64,000 nt of DNA from Pampinifervens sp037481935 (GCF_046159715.1 NZ_JBJXCT010000008.1:28031-92030), one strand, 5' to 3'. Shown: positions 14,811 to 22,712, counted from the stretch's first letter. Notes: generated from the sequence alone by a model not told the origin. Translations and numbers: made by a program.

Positions 14811-14847
14811 AATACAAAAAAGTCGCACAATGCGACAAATTTGTATT
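14811..14847. promoter_or_regulatory. 37-bp palindrome, candidate operator (left end)
   Basis: AATACAAA, three bases, GTCGCA, CAA, TGCGAC, three bases and TTTGTATT form a two-part palindrome in the left inverted end. The right end has a counterpart at 37084-37120, where the outer AATACAAA/TTTGTATT arms are kept but the inner arm has changed. Its place next to the early promoter region suggests a repressor or transposase regulator site. Confidence 0.5.
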
Positions 14848-14976
14848 TTCCCTCCCCCCACCAACCCCCCCTCTCGCATTCTCAAAGATTATGCAAAATT
14901 ACAATCATTGCAAAAATGCATATTCTCCCTCCCACCCTCTCGTGAGGCTCTGTGGTCAAAAATCCGACCCCATCTG

Positions 14977-15681
14977 CTATTTTATTTTCTGACCGTTGAA
15001 CCATATGCCGTCATTTCTTACTATAAGAACAGCATAACCACTTGAGTCATAGAAAGCCAGACCGTTGCCAGAGGGGGCTATACTCCAGCCGTTTGGAAAC
15101 ACGATATGAGGTGATCTGAAATAGTAGTGCACTATACAGCTATATATATGAGCTTCATACGACACATTTATGTTCGTGGTATTGATGTTGGATGAAGACA
15201 GTGAGCTACTTGCATTAAGATTGTTTACAGAAAGTGTCTGTGCGGTAATATTGTTTACAGAAAGTGTCTGTGCGGTAATATTGCTTGAAGATACGTTCTG
15301 TGAGCTAATGTTATCTATCGATGCTGTCTGTGAGCTAATGTTATCTATCGATGCTGTGTCTGTCTGCATACTTTCACATATAATCGTTTGAGTTTGTATC
15401 TGCTGACCTGATATGTTTTCTGTGGAAACCTCCCGACTCTGCAGGCTATCCGCTTGCACATTTTCAGCAGACACCACCTTTGTGTAAAGCGCCTCCCATC
15501 TGTTATTTTCTAAACCAAGCGTTGCTTGCGGTATTGGAAGTATTGTTGACATGATTGACAATGCGTTGCAGTCTATATGATGACAGAAGACCGTATCCCA
15601 CCTTCTGCCATCCTCTCCAAGTTTACTGTTTCCCGAGGGCTTTATATTTTTTGTTTCTGCGTCTACGTTTATTTTAAGCAT
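14977..15681 (-). CDS. repeat-rich tail fibre-like protein
   Basis: A 234-residue protein, the last late gene of the prophage. The middle (residues 75-170) is made of 10-residue units such as ITAQTLSVNN and DNISSQTASI, rich in Ser, Asn, Thr and Gln, as in trimeric beta-helical fibre shafts. The end (SGYAVLIVRNDGIWFNGQKI) resembles the short beta domains that finish phage fibres. It follows gpV directly, where fibre genes usually come after W, J and I. It is therefore the likely receptor-binding protein, but an unusual one: short, with no visible chaperone gene. Identification rests on position and repeat pattern, not on a named family. Confidence 0.65.
   Translation of the reverse strand: MLKINVDAETKNIKPSGNSKLGEDGRRWDTVFCHHIDCNALSIMSTILPIPQATLGLENNRWEALYTKVVSAENVQADSLQSREVSTENISGQQIQTQTIICESMQTDTASIDNISSQTASIDNISSQNVSSSNITAQTLSVNNITAQTLSVNNLNASSSLSSSNINTTNINVSYEAHIYSCIVHYYFRSPHIVFPNGWSIAPSGNGLAFYDSSGYAVLIVRNDGIWFNGQKIK
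15221..15356 (-). repeat. 30-bp tandem repeats inside the fibre gene
   Basis: Two exact 30-bp units (15221-15250 and 15251-15280) are followed by a diverged unit and two nearly exact copies of another 30-bp unit (from 15311 and 15341). Each encodes ten residues. Near-perfect DNA identity suggests recent expansion by slippage or recombination. Confidence 0.85.
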
Positions 15682-15684
15682 CTC

Positions 15685-16128
15685 TTAACCTCCTATTGTA
15701 ATTTCACTGCCAGCTATTTTTGTAGTCTCTCCTGCGACTACTGTTACGGTTTCTCCTGTGACAACAACTTCTGTAGCTTTTATCTCTACCTTGCCGGTGA
15801 CGTGTATCTTGAGGTTGTGTGAAGTTCTGTCATACTCTATCCTTGTGCCGTCTTTAAACTCTATTACAAACTTGTCTCTTGTTTGTGAAGGTGGTTTATC
15901 TTTGTCGTTGTAGATGCTTCCAAGCACAAAGCCCGTATCCCAGTCGTCTTCATAAAAGCCACAGACAACAAGCTCGCCTATATCTGGTAGCCAGTAGTGT
16001 TTGTCGTGTTGTGTCTTTTGATGGACTACTGGGAGCCAGTAGGTTATGACTGCATCTGCGTCTTCTATCTGCACTCTGACTTTTGCGTTTTTGTCGTCAA
16101 CTTCCACTACCTTGCCAACTCTTATCAT
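15685..16128 (-). CDS. baseplate spike protein, gpV-like (Mu gp45)
   Basis: A 147-residue protein with an N-terminal OB-type part (RVGKVVEVDDKNAKVRVQI, then WLPVV and GELVVCGF near residues 30-60) and a C-terminal run of short alternating strands with Val, Thr and Gly every other residue (HVTGKVEIKATEVVVTGETV), the pattern of the triple beta-helix of P2 gpV / Mu gp45 spikes. It forms the membrane-piercing tip of a contractile tail. The start overlaps the gpD stop (ATGATA), and a GGAGAG site lies upstream; the frame is open further up, but the family begins here. The expected metal-binding HxH end is not visible. Confidence 0.8.
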   Translation of the reverse strand: MIRVGKVVEVDDKNAKVRVQIEDADAVITYWLPVVHQKTQHDKHYWLPDIGELVVCGFYEDDWDTGFVLGSIYNDKDKPPSQTRDKFVIEFKDGTRIEYDRTSHNLKIHVTGKVEIKATEVVVTGETVTVVAGETTKIAGSEITIGG

Positions 16129-17117
16129 TTTTTCTCTCCAGGTGCAAGTAATAGCTCTAATTCTGTAATATAGCCATCTCTGGTAATCGTGTGTGTGGCA
16201 CATTGGATGTAATACTGTCTGTCAAATCTACCAAAGCCAGATATTTCCACCCATTCTCCTGCGTGAAGTTCTGGAATGCCTACGCACTCTACCCTTGCCT
16301 GTAGTTCTTTCATGTCATTGAGTGTTGCTTGCTTTTTGGCTATGGTCTCTGCCTGTCTCTGGTTCTCTACTCTCCGGTTTATCTTCTGTGTGTCTCCACT
16401 TTTGACTTTACTCTGTTTTTTGTCCTGTGTTGTCTCTTTCTTATTCGGGTCAAGATAGATTACTTCAGAGGTTTGTTCATACAGGCTTGAGACTTCAAAG
16501 CTGGCAGAGATGATGTTGTCTCTGGTGAGTTTGTAGATGCCTACCGGCTCTTCAGGATCTATTATCACAAGCCTTTTGTTTGATACTTTACATGTTTTAC
16601 CGTAGAGCCTGCAGAGTTCTGCGAGAAACTCAAGGTCTCTTTTTTGGTTCTGAGTAAGCCTGGTGAATTGAATGTCCTCGCCCTTGAAGTGTAGACTGTA
16701 GCCGTGTCTCTGGGCTATCTCTTCTGCTATTTGTTTTAGGGTTTTGTTCTCAAAGGCGGTTGTCTTTATGGTGCGATAACTTGATTTTACATCTTTTGCA
16801 AGGGCTTTGATGGTAAATGTGTCTCCATCTCTGCTGACTGAGTAGGTGTAGCTGTCTATGAAAAACACGCCTGCGTTTCTGATCCTATCTGTGTAGCCGA
16901 ATTTGACTTTCAGGGCTGAGCCTCTTGCTGGTGGATTTTCTCTGAAAAAGCCTTCTGGGTCATGCAGTTCTATCTCTATGTCATCGCTCTCTTGCTTTTG
17001 TAGTCCGTCGTTGTCAATATATCTGAAAGAAATGAGAAAGGGTGTTATATGTGTGGTGATATCTGTGTTATTTAACTCCACATACAGATATGGCTGTGGC
17101 ACTAATCTGTCTGCCAT
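16125..17117 (-). CDS. tail hub protein, gpD-like
   Basis: A 330-residue protein of the P2 gpD / Mu gp44 / T4 gp27 hub type, which joins the spike to the tail tube. Typical marks are an early ITPFLISFRYIDNDG, KFGYTD near residue 83, the KTLKQIAEEIAQRHG segment near residue 124 and LCRLYGKTCKV near residue 165. The last third (VECVGIPELHAGEWVEISGFG) resembles the late D-protein beta domain. It overlaps gpV by 4 nt and gpX by 16 nt, as in P2-type tail operons. Confidence 0.85.
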   Translation of the reverse strand: MADRLVPQPYLYVELNNTDITTHITPFLISFRYIDNDGLQKQESDDIEIELHDPEGFFRENPPARGSALKVKFGYTDRIRNAGVFFIDSYTYSVSRDGDTFTIKALAKDVKSSYRTIKTTAFENKTLKQIAEEIAQRHGYSLHFKGEDIQFTRLTQNQKRDLEFLAELCRLYGKTCKVSNKRLVIIDPEEPVGIYKLTRDNIISASFEVSSLYEQTSEVIYLDPNKKETTQDKKQSKVKSGDTQKINRRVENQRQAETIAKKQATLNDMKELQARVECVGIPELHAGEWVEISGFGRFDRQYYIQCATHTITRDGYITELELLLAPGEKK

Positions 17118-17308
17118 GGCGGTGCTACCTCGGTAATATCTTCTTCATATTCAAGCTCTGGCACTGTTAACTCTATGCCCGCTGGAAGCACTGGCATGTG
17201 GCTGTATTGTGGGTTGTATAGCAGGAGAGCATCATAGACATATGGGTCTCCATAGAGCCTGTATGCTATCAAATCCCATCTGTCTCCATCTTTTGTGATG
17301 TATCTCAT
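17102..17308 (-). CDS. tail protein X, LysM-like
   Basis: A 68-residue protein of the P2 gpX type with the compact LysM-like pattern KDGDRWDLIAYRLYGDPY and PAGIELTVPEL. In P2-like phages it is needed for tail assembly near the hub. It sits between gpU and gpD in the standard order U-X-D, overlapping both neighbours by a few bases. Confidence 0.85.
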   Translation of the reverse strand: MRYITKDGDRWDLIAYRLYGDPYVYDALLLYNPQYSHMPVLPAGIELTVPELEYEEDITEVAPPWQTD

Positions 17309-17796
17309 TTTGTGGCTCCTTCTCTGGTGATTAGGGCTTTAGGTTGTTGTCTGGTCTGTGTCTGGCTATTGGTTTTCTTTTGTCTGGCTTGTTGTCTTCT
17401 TGCGTTCTGTGTTTTTTGTAGCTCTTTCTTTGTAAATTCGGTAAGCTCCAGGGTAAGTTCTATAGCTACAGGTTGTCCATGCACGTTGGTCTGCGTGTAT
17501 TCTGCGCTTATACGGTCTATAACAAATTCTCCGAGCACTTGCTGGGCTATTATGAGTTTCTGGGGCTCGCCTTTTTCTGCAAGTTCTTTGAGCTTCTGGT
17601 ATGCAGACTGAGGGTCTCCCAACATCCAGTGGAGCTTGAGCTTGAGGTTTATTTTTCTGAGCTCTTTACCAAACCATTGCGTTGTGGACGGTGGTTGTAT
17701 GGTCTGGGGTCGTGCATAGATGTAACTATTGTCTTCTGTGTGTGCGTAGTATTGATGCACTTCAAAAATCACATCTCCAAGTGAGCCGTATTGCAT
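17305..17796 (-). CDS. tail protein U, gpU-like
   Basis: A 163-residue protein matching P2 gpU: an opening with VIFEVHQYYAH, a central QWFGKELRKINLKLKL region near residue 45, and GEFVIDRISAEYTQ near residue 108, followed by beta-rich text. The last 35 residues are Gln/Lys-rich and probably disordered. GpU-like proteins sit on the tail near the tape measure during assembly. Position directly after the tape measure and before gpX supports the call. Confidence 0.8.
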   Translation of the reverse strand: MQYGSLGDVIFEVHQYYAHTEDNSYIYARPQTIQPPSTTQWFGKELRKINLKLKLHWMLGDPQSAYQKLKELAEKGEPQKLIIAQQVLGEFVIDRISAEYTQTNVHGQPVAIELTLELTEFTKKELQKTQNARRQQARQKKTNSQTQTRQQPKALITREGATK

Positions 17797-19958
17797 TAGT
17801 ATCTCCTCCTGAAGTGTTCGTTTTCTATGCGTCTGAGGACTTCTCTTATCTGTTTTTCCAGCTCAATGGCAACGTCTTTGCTATGTGCGTTTATGGTGAT
17901 GTTTATGTGGAAGTTTCCTGAGGATGCCATAGCGGGCTTTCCTGATATGCCTGTGGCGCTCTGAAGTGTGTGTCTCATAGCATTCACAAGTGGCGTGGGT
18001 TTTATACTCTCTGCTATGGTCTCCACAAGCCTTATCCTGTGAATGTCTCTGAGTGGTCCTTCCTTTGCCGGGCTGAATGGTAGCATGTTTCTTATCTTCT
18101 GCACGATTTCTCTGAAGGCTTCCACTGGCTTGTTTGATAGTGATTTTATGCCCTGCCATAGTGTGCTGACAAGCCTTGCACCTGCATCAAAGAGGTTAAC
18201 CCCAAAGAGCTTTTTCACAAGATTGTTAACCGCTACGATTATCTGATAGAAGGGGTTTACAGACATTAAAAAGCTTGCGAGTCTCTGCCAGTTTTGTTTA
18301 AGCCAGTTCCATGCTGATGTCAAAAGTCTTGTCACTCTGTCCCAGTTTTTCCACAGAAGCCATGCGATGCCGGCAAGGGCAGAGACTATGGCTATTATTG
18401 CAAGTCCAACTGGGTTAAAGGCTACGAGAGATAGCATAGCAACTCTTGCAAAGAGGATTGCTCCTTTCAGCACGTTGAAGGCTATTGCAAGTGCTTTAAT
18501 CACAGTTCCTACAACAGACAGGATGCCCATGGAAAAGCTTATGAGCTTGAGAAAAGAGGCAAGCACTAAAGAGACTGTCCCTATTACAGCTCCGAACACC
18601 GCAAGCCCTGCTATGGGGTAGGCTATGGCTTTTGCAAGGCTCTGGTTTTTCTGTATCCATTCTATTATTGGCCCAAGCACGTTGTTGTTGATGGTGTCAA
18701 ATATATTTTTGAGAGGCTCTGCAAAGAGAGAGCCTGCCACTCCCATAAGGCTCTCAAGGGTGCCAAAGAAGGACTCTTTGACGTTTTTCCACGTGTTCAT
18801 GGTTTTGTTTATTCTGTCCTGAAGGCTTGCCTGTTCGTCCATTGCCTTGCGCATGCCCTCAATTCCTGTAAAGCCTCCTTCTTCTATCTGCTTTCTAAGT
18901 TTTTGATATTCTTCAGGGTCCATAGTGTTTTTTAGGGCTTCGAGGTAAGCCAGAGCTTCTTCTTTGTTCTTTGCAAGCAAGGCGGACACTGCACGCATAC
19001 CTTCGTCGTCAAAGAGTTGTTTCATCACTTGCATCCTCTTGAGTGGGTCTTGCACTTTCTCAAGCTCTTGTCTTAAGGCAATAAGAAACTCTTCAAGCTT
19101 AAAGCCCTCTTCTGTCATGAAGTCTTTTGCCCGAAGGGAAATCTGCACACCCTTCAGTTTTTGCACATTTTCGTCAAAGCTCATTATTCCTTTAAACATG
19201 CCTGCTATGGCAGTTCCTGCGGTCTCACCCTCCAGTCCTACCTGCCTAAGCGTGCCGAGCAGGGGAAACATGAGATCTACCGCTTTCATGCCTGTTATTC
19301 CAAGTTGTTGCAGGTAGTTCGAGAAGTATTTTGTTGAGTAGGCTATATCAGAAAGCTCCATCCCTGATGCAAATTTTAGTCTCTGTAGTTGGTCTATGAA
19401 TTGAGTAAACTGCTTTGGGTCTATTTTGAAAGCGTTTGCAAACTTTGTTGCCATGTCTGCCATCTTTCTGGGGTCTGCTTCGTCCTTGAAAAGCACCCAT
19501 GCCTTTGCAGTGCCTTCCAGTATCCCTCCTGCGATGTCTTTTGCGGAAAGCCCTCCAGATTTAAGCGCGGTAGACATTTCATAAAAATCCTTTGTGGCAC
19601 CCGGCAGTTCAGCTCCGAGTTTTTCCACCTGCTTTGTTATTTTTTCTAACTCTTCAGGCAGTCCCGTTTTTGTCATAAAAGCAACTTCCATACGCACCCG
19701 TGCATCTTCAAGCTCCTCAAAGGAGTTCATAGCCTTCGTAAGAGTTGCCAGAGGCATGGCTACTGCCTGCGCAGACTTGAGAGAGATGTCCTCAAGTTTC
19801 TCGCTGAAGTTATGTATGCTTTCCTGCAGTTCTCTGAATTTGCCTTTTGTCTGCTCTACGTTTTTTGCCAGTTCTCTGACCGCCTGCGTCGCCTGGAAAA
19901 GTCCTCTGGTAGCGTTGTCCACAAGTTGCAGGCTTATAGCAATGGCAAAGCTTTCCAT
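17796..19958 (-). CDS. phage tail tape measure protein
   Basis: A 720-residue protein, the longest in the prophage, with an alpha-helical N-terminal half, hydrophobic helices around residues 450-530 (for example VFGAVIGTVSLVLASFLKLI) and a C-terminal tail. The SGMELSDIAYSTKYFSNYL region near residue 200 is typical of the conserved core of TP901-type tape measures. It sets tail length by being wound inside the tube. A GAGGCAGGAA site lies just before the ATG. The expected tail from 720 residues is on the order of 100 nm, from the general rule of about 0.15 nm per residue. Confidence 0.9.
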   Translation of the reverse strand: MESFAIAISLQLVDNATRGLFQATQAVRELAKNVEQTKGKFRELQESIHNFSEKLEDISLKSAQAVAMPLATLTKAMNSFEELEDARVRMEVAFMTKTGLPEELEKITKQVEKLGAELPGATKDFYEMSTALKSGGLSAKDIAGGILEGTAKAWVLFKDEADPRKMADMATKFANAFKIDPKQFTQFIDQLQRLKFASGMELSDIAYSTKYFSNYLQQLGITGMKAVDLMFPLLGTLRQVGLEGETAGTAIAGMFKGIMSFDENVQKLKGVQISLRAKDFMTEEGFKLEEFLIALRQELEKVQDPLKRMQVMKQLFDDEGMRAVSALLAKNKEEALAYLEALKNTMDPEEYQKLRKQIEEGGFTGIEGMRKAMDEQASLQDRINKTMNTWKNVKESFFGTLESLMGVAGSLFAEPLKNIFDTINNNVLGPIIEWIQKNQSLAKAIAYPIAGLAVFGAVIGTVSLVLASFLKLISFSMGILSVVGTVIKALAIAFNVLKGAILFARVAMLSLVAFNPVGLAIIAIVSALAGIAWLLWKNWDRVTRLLTSAWNWLKQNWQRLASFLMSVNPFYQIIVAVNNLVKKLFGVNLFDAGARLVSTLWQGIKSLSNKPVEAFREIVQKIRNMLPFSPAKEGPLRDIHRIRLVETIAESIKPTPLVNAMRHTLQSATGISGKPAMASSGNFHINITINAHSKDVAIELEKQIREVLRRIENEHFRRRY

Positions 19959-19966
19959 TTCCTGCC

Positions 19967-20137
19967 TCAGTGGAATATGTTATATGTATGGTCTGGCTTG
20001 GACTGGTAGCACTTCTTTATTTTCTCTTCCCCGCCTTTTTTGCCCTCTATGTCCTGCTTGCACCTCTTTTCTATGTTCTGCTCTTTGCCTTTCTGGTTTA
20101 CCTTGCTGTGTGGGGAATTCTGCGCTTTGTCAATCAT
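19967..20137 (-). CDS. small lysine-rich protein between chaperone and tape measure
   Basis: A 56-residue frame whose ATG overlaps the stop of the frameshifted chaperone (ATGATTGA) and whose stop lies 6 nt before the tape measure start, filling the gap exactly. The product is very rich in Lys, Gln and Glu, with two Cys. I know no family for it. The opposite strand also has an open frame of 87 codons, so coding is not certain; spacing and strand favour this one. Confidence 0.45.
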   Translation of the reverse strand: MIDKAQNSPHSKVNQKGKEQNIEKRCKQDIEGKKGGEEKIKKCYQSKPDHTYNIFH

Positions 20138-20503
20138 CGTCGTCAGCAGAGAGCTCTTCGTAAAATTGTTCAAGACTACGTAGCCAGAAGGAGAGCTGAG
20201 ATATCCGCATCCTACAAAGCTCCTCATAGCTAAAGCCGTGTTTCATCATGCTGAGGATGGCTTTTGGGCTTGGAAAGGGCTTACCAGTTTTCCCACCTCG
20301 TTGAGCAGTGTAAGGGCGTCTGCTATGGGCATGTTTTCAAGCTCATCCTCGCTCATGGGTTTGCCATCTATCTCCACAAGCCTTACAGTTAGCAGTTTTA
20401 TTATCTCGTTCTGGCTATTGGCATGCTCCATAGCCCAGAAAAGGTCTTTACCTTTCCCTTCTTTTATCCTTGCGGTTCTCCCGTCAGAAAGCTTTATCTC
20501 CAT
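20130..20503 (-). CDS. tail assembly chaperone, long form by -1 frameshift
   Basis: The 85-residue short chaperone (stop at 20246) contains the heptamer G GGA AAA in the correct phase at 20294-20288. A -1 slip there continues as TGKPFPSPKAILSMMKHGF, then SYEELCRMRISQLSFWLRSL, and on to a stop at 20130, giving about 124 residues. This G/GT or E/E' arrangement, with two overlapping chaperones in a fixed ratio before the tape measure, is conserved in long-tailed phages; the lambda site is the related GGGAAAG. Both products are believed to coat the tape measure during assembly. The second frame has no start of its own near the junction. Confidence 0.85.
20246..20503 (-). CDS. tail assembly chaperone, short form
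   Basis: An 85-residue protein in the place of P2 gpE / Mu gp41, directly after the tail tube gene and before the tape measure. It is the unshifted product of the same start as the long form. The sequence has an N-terminal beta part (MEIKLSDGRTARIKEGKGKD) and a helical middle with PMSEDELENMPIADALTLLN, the usual layout for this poorly conserved family. The start follows the tube gene by 2 nt and has AGGTTAAGC upstream. Confidence 0.75.
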   Translation of the reverse strand: MEIKLSDGRTARIKEGKGKDLFWAMEHANSQNEIIKLLTVRLVEIDGKPMSEDELENMPIADALTLLNEVGKLVSPFQAQKPSSA

Positions 20504-20505
20504 GC

Positions 20506-21018
20506 TTAACCTCCAAGAGCCTGTCTGTATTCAGATAGCTTGTCCTCGCCGTTGACTTTGAGGATGTTGTTAAACACATCTATCTCGTAGATCTCTTTGT
20601 CATCTACCTCAAGCTTGTAGTAGATGACTGCCATACTTGCCTCCGCCTCTGCATTGTCGCCTTTTTTTAACTTGCCTGTGTCAAACTCTTTGAAGTAGCC
20701 TTTTATCTCTGCTCTGAGTGGTTTGACGGTCACGCCGTGCTGGTCGTAAACCTGCACAGTCGCTCTTACTATCACCGTGTGCACTTTTGTGGGGTCTGAT
20801 GCGTAAGCTATGAAGTCAGGGTATACGCTGTTAAACTTTATGCGTGCCTCCATCTTGTCCACTATGGTATGTAGCTCTGTTTCTCCCACAAGCCCAAGAG
20901 CCTTCAGCTCTGTGGTTTTATACTTTACCTTTGGAAGGTCTACCTCCTCTGCACGGGCTATGAAGTCTGTGCCGTCTATCCATACCCTTGCGTTTGTGAC
21001 TCTGTTGATGCTGATCAT
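20506..21018 (-). CDS. phage tail tube protein
   Basis: A 170-residue protein of the P2 FII / Mu gpM type that stacks into the inner tube of a contractile tail. The pattern NARVWIDGTDFIARAEEVDL, then PKVKYKTTELKALGLVGETE, then TVQVYDQHGV and the GYFKEFDTGKLKKGDN motif is typical of FII-like proteins. It follows a short coiled-coil gene by an overlap and precedes the chaperone pair. Confidence 0.88.
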   Translation of the reverse strand: MISINRVTNARVWIDGTDFIARAEEVDLPKVKYKTTELKALGLVGETELHTIVDKMEARIKFNSVYPDFIAYASDPTKVHTVIVRATVQVYDQHGVTVKPLRAEIKGYFKEFDTGKLKKGDNAEAEASMAVIYYKLEVDDKEIYEIDVFNNILKVNGEDKLSEYRQALGG

Positions 21019-21269
21019 GAGAGCACCCCCAGTTTTGCTTTTAGTTCTGATTGTTCTTTCAATAGCTCTGAGCTTCTATAAAGGTTCTGGAGAAGCCTTG
21101 AGTTAAGCTCCTGAAGTTCTGCGGTCTTTGCGGTCAGGGTGGGCAGGAAGCTTTGTGGGTCAAGGACATAAGCCTTCTCTTTTATGCTCTTTATGAGCTC
21201 CTCTCTTTCCCTTCTGAGAGCTTCAAGCTCCTCTCCTATGTCGTAAAGCCTTGCCTTTAACTCAACCAT
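21015..21269 (-). CDS. small coiled-coil protein between sheath and tube
   Basis: An 84-residue protein, almost wholly helical and charged (IGEELEALRREREELIKSIK, later SSELLKEQSELKAKL), overlapping the tube gene by 4 nt and 3 nt from the sheath stop. Neither P2 nor Mu has a well known gene at this point, so its part in the tail is unknown. The tight spacing suggests it is a tail or assembly protein. Confidence 0.6.
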   Translation of the reverse strand: MVELKARLYDIGEELEALRREREELIKSIKEKAYVLDPQSFLPTLTAKTAELQELNSRLLQNLYRSSELLKEQSELKAKLGVLS

Positions 21270-21272
21270 GTT

Positions 21273-22538
21273 TTAACCTCCGACTACTTTCTTGAGAAGG
21301 TCTATGTCTATAACCTCGAGGAAGGTTATCCTTTCTGCTGGTGGTGGTGGCATTATATGGTAGGCAAAGGTGAGGTGTCCGCTGGCAAGTTCACTGGGTG
21401 GGTTTTTGTCCTTTGGGAAGTAGCAGTATCCATCCACCAGTGCTCCTCTGCCTACAAGGGTTCTGATGAAAGCGTTAACTCCAGAAAGGACACCATCTAT
21501 TGCCACCTGCACTGGTTTATCAAGCCATTGCAGGGCATAGTATTCGAGGCTTTCTGCGATTATGTCTGCAGTTCTCTGAATGTTTATAAAGTTCAGTGGG
21601 TCTGTCTTTGATGGAAAGGCGGAAGACCTGTTGCCCCATACACGGTAGCCTGTGCCGAAGTTGTTAAAGACGGTGACTATGCCAGCTGCGTTTAGCTGGT
21701 TGGCTTCTGTGTTTGGGTCGTTGACAGAGGCGGTTATTTGTCTTTCTATCCCTATTATTCCCTGCAGTTCCTGGTTGGAAGGCGACCACCAGTAGCCTTT
21801 CTCATGGTCTGTTCTTGCGATAACTCCTGCAAGCCTTGCGGATAGCGGCTCAAGCCTTTCTGTGTTTTTAGTTGTATCCCACACTTTCACGTGCGGGTAG
21901 CATATTACCGCTCTATAATCCGAATAGTTAAGTATCCCTCCTGCTCCTCTTGCGTTTATTGCCTGCTGGACTGTGTAGCCTACTGGTGCATCTATCAGTG
22001 CCATAGCTCTGACTGATTTCAGGTTTGCTTTTGCTATCATCTCCGTGGCAACTGCTGGTATTGTGGAAAAGCCCGGTGCAATTATAAGTTTTGCGGTAAA
22101 GCCGAACTGAGAAAAGAGAGTATCCACAAGTTGAAGTCCTGTCCTCCTGCCTGTTGAGCTTACAGAGCCTATTACATCAGAAGGCTGGACTGCAGAAGGG
22201 TCTGGCTGACCGCTGGCATTCTTGTGCACTCTCGGGTCAAAGACATTTACCGCTATGATTACTGTGCCTCCGTGGTCAAAGATGGCATCAAGGGCATATG
22301 GTATGGTGTATCCGGGCGTAGGCTGTCCAAAGTATTTTGCTCCGTCTTCTCTTGAAAGGATAAGAAGGGGACTGTTTACAACTTGCTCATACCAGTCCTC
22401 TTCTGACATGCCCTGTGGCACTGTGGTATGCACGGGTGCAGTGCCAACCAGAAAGACTACTGCGGACTTTACCTCTCTTACAGGAACTGGTCCTTTTGTG
22501 AGCAGGATTGTCTCAACACCATGCAGAAAATCAGCCAT
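21273..22538 (-). CDS. phage tail sheath protein
   Basis: A 421-residue protein of the P2 FI / Mu gpL sheath family, the contractile outer layer of the tail. Typical features are FLHGVETILLTKGPVPVREV at the start, FDHGGTVIIAVNVFD near residue 88, YWWSPSNQELQGIIGIERQI near residue 248, the SFV-like NRSSAFPSKTDPLNFINIQR near residue 303 with RTADIIAESL after it, and LASGHLTFAYHIMPPPPAER at the end. The ATG overlaps the end of the small upstream gene and has AGGAGG before it. Its presence makes this a myovirus-type prophage. Confidence 0.93.
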   Translation of the reverse strand: MADFLHGVETILLTKGPVPVREVKSAVVFLVGTAPVHTTVPQGMSEEDWYEQVVNSPLLILSREDGAKYFGQPTPGYTIPYALDAIFDHGGTVIIAVNVFDPRVHKNASGQPDPSAVQPSDVIGSVSSTGRRTGLQLVDTLFSQFGFTAKLIIAPGFSTIPAVATEMIAKANLKSVRAMALIDAPVGYTVQQAINARGAGGILNYSDYRAVICYPHVKVWDTTKNTERLEPLSARLAGVIARTDHEKGYWWSPSNQELQGIIGIERQITASVNDPNTEANQLNAAGIVTVFNNFGTGYRVWGNRSSAFPSKTDPLNFINIQRTADIIAESLEYYALQWLDKPVQVAIDGVLSGVNAFIRTLVGRGALVDGYCYFPKDKNPPSELASGHLTFAYHIMPPPPAERITFLEVIDIDLLKKVVGG

Positions 22539-22710
22539 TTGACGCCTCCTTCTTTGACCTCTTTGTATTTTCTTCCTTTAGCACTCCCATTTCAAGCAAA
22601 GATTTCACCTGCTCTGTCTCTTCAAGCTCTACAAGCATGCCTGTGCTGAGCAGAATATCCTGCACAGGCAAAGGGAAGTCCGCTTTCAAGACTCTGTAGC
22701 TTTTTTTCAT
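22531..22710 (-). CDS. small protein in the Mu gp38 position
   Basis: A 59-residue frame from ATG 22710 to TGA 22531, overlapping the sheath start by 8 nt and starting 2 nt after the stop of the tail terminator gene. It reads MKKSYRVLKADFPLPVQDIL, then a charged helix and a Lys-rich end. Mu and its relatives have a small protein of unknown function (DUF2635 type) at this exact place before the sheath. Homology is a positional inference. Confidence 0.6.
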   Translation of the reverse strand: MKKSYRVLKADFPLPVQDILLSTGMLVELEETEQVKSLLEMGVLKEENTKRSKKEASNG

Positions 22711-22712
22711 CT

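Larger units (their letters stand above)
14412..14945 (+). repeat. left terminal inverted repeat (534 bp), no gene
   Basis: The left copy of the long inverted end; it aligns with 37333-36987 read in reverse. Blocks 14412-14441 and about 14629-14736 are almost or fully identical to the right copy, and 14795-14945 is highly similar. It has extra material: three copies of a 10-bp repeat (14451-14485) and a duplication of CTGGCAGATTATATTAACAA (about 14715 and 14784). The transposase-site-like motif CAGAAATTCTGCAA recurs at 14418-14436, 14539-14557 (degenerate) and 14631-14650. A C-rich tract lies at 14850-14871. Short frames here mirror the opposite end and are not credible genes. Confidence 0.9.

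Noticed and set aside
14771..15045. Short plus-strand frames inside the left prophage end.
   Set aside because: They repeat the text of the open leader of the right end (ADYINNLKEYKK) because the ends are inverted copies; no ribosome site and low complexity.
15221..15360. Regular 30-bp repeats considered as a CRISPR array.
   Set aside because: The units are adjacent without spacers and encode ten-residue repeats in frame in a fibre gene; no cas genes are near.
19970..20233. Plus-strand frame of 87 codons that looks like a membrane protein.
   Set aside because: It is antisense to the frameshifted chaperone and the lysine-rich frame; the hydrophobic look follows from complementing Lys/Glu-rich codons, and it opposes the direction of the whole phage operon.
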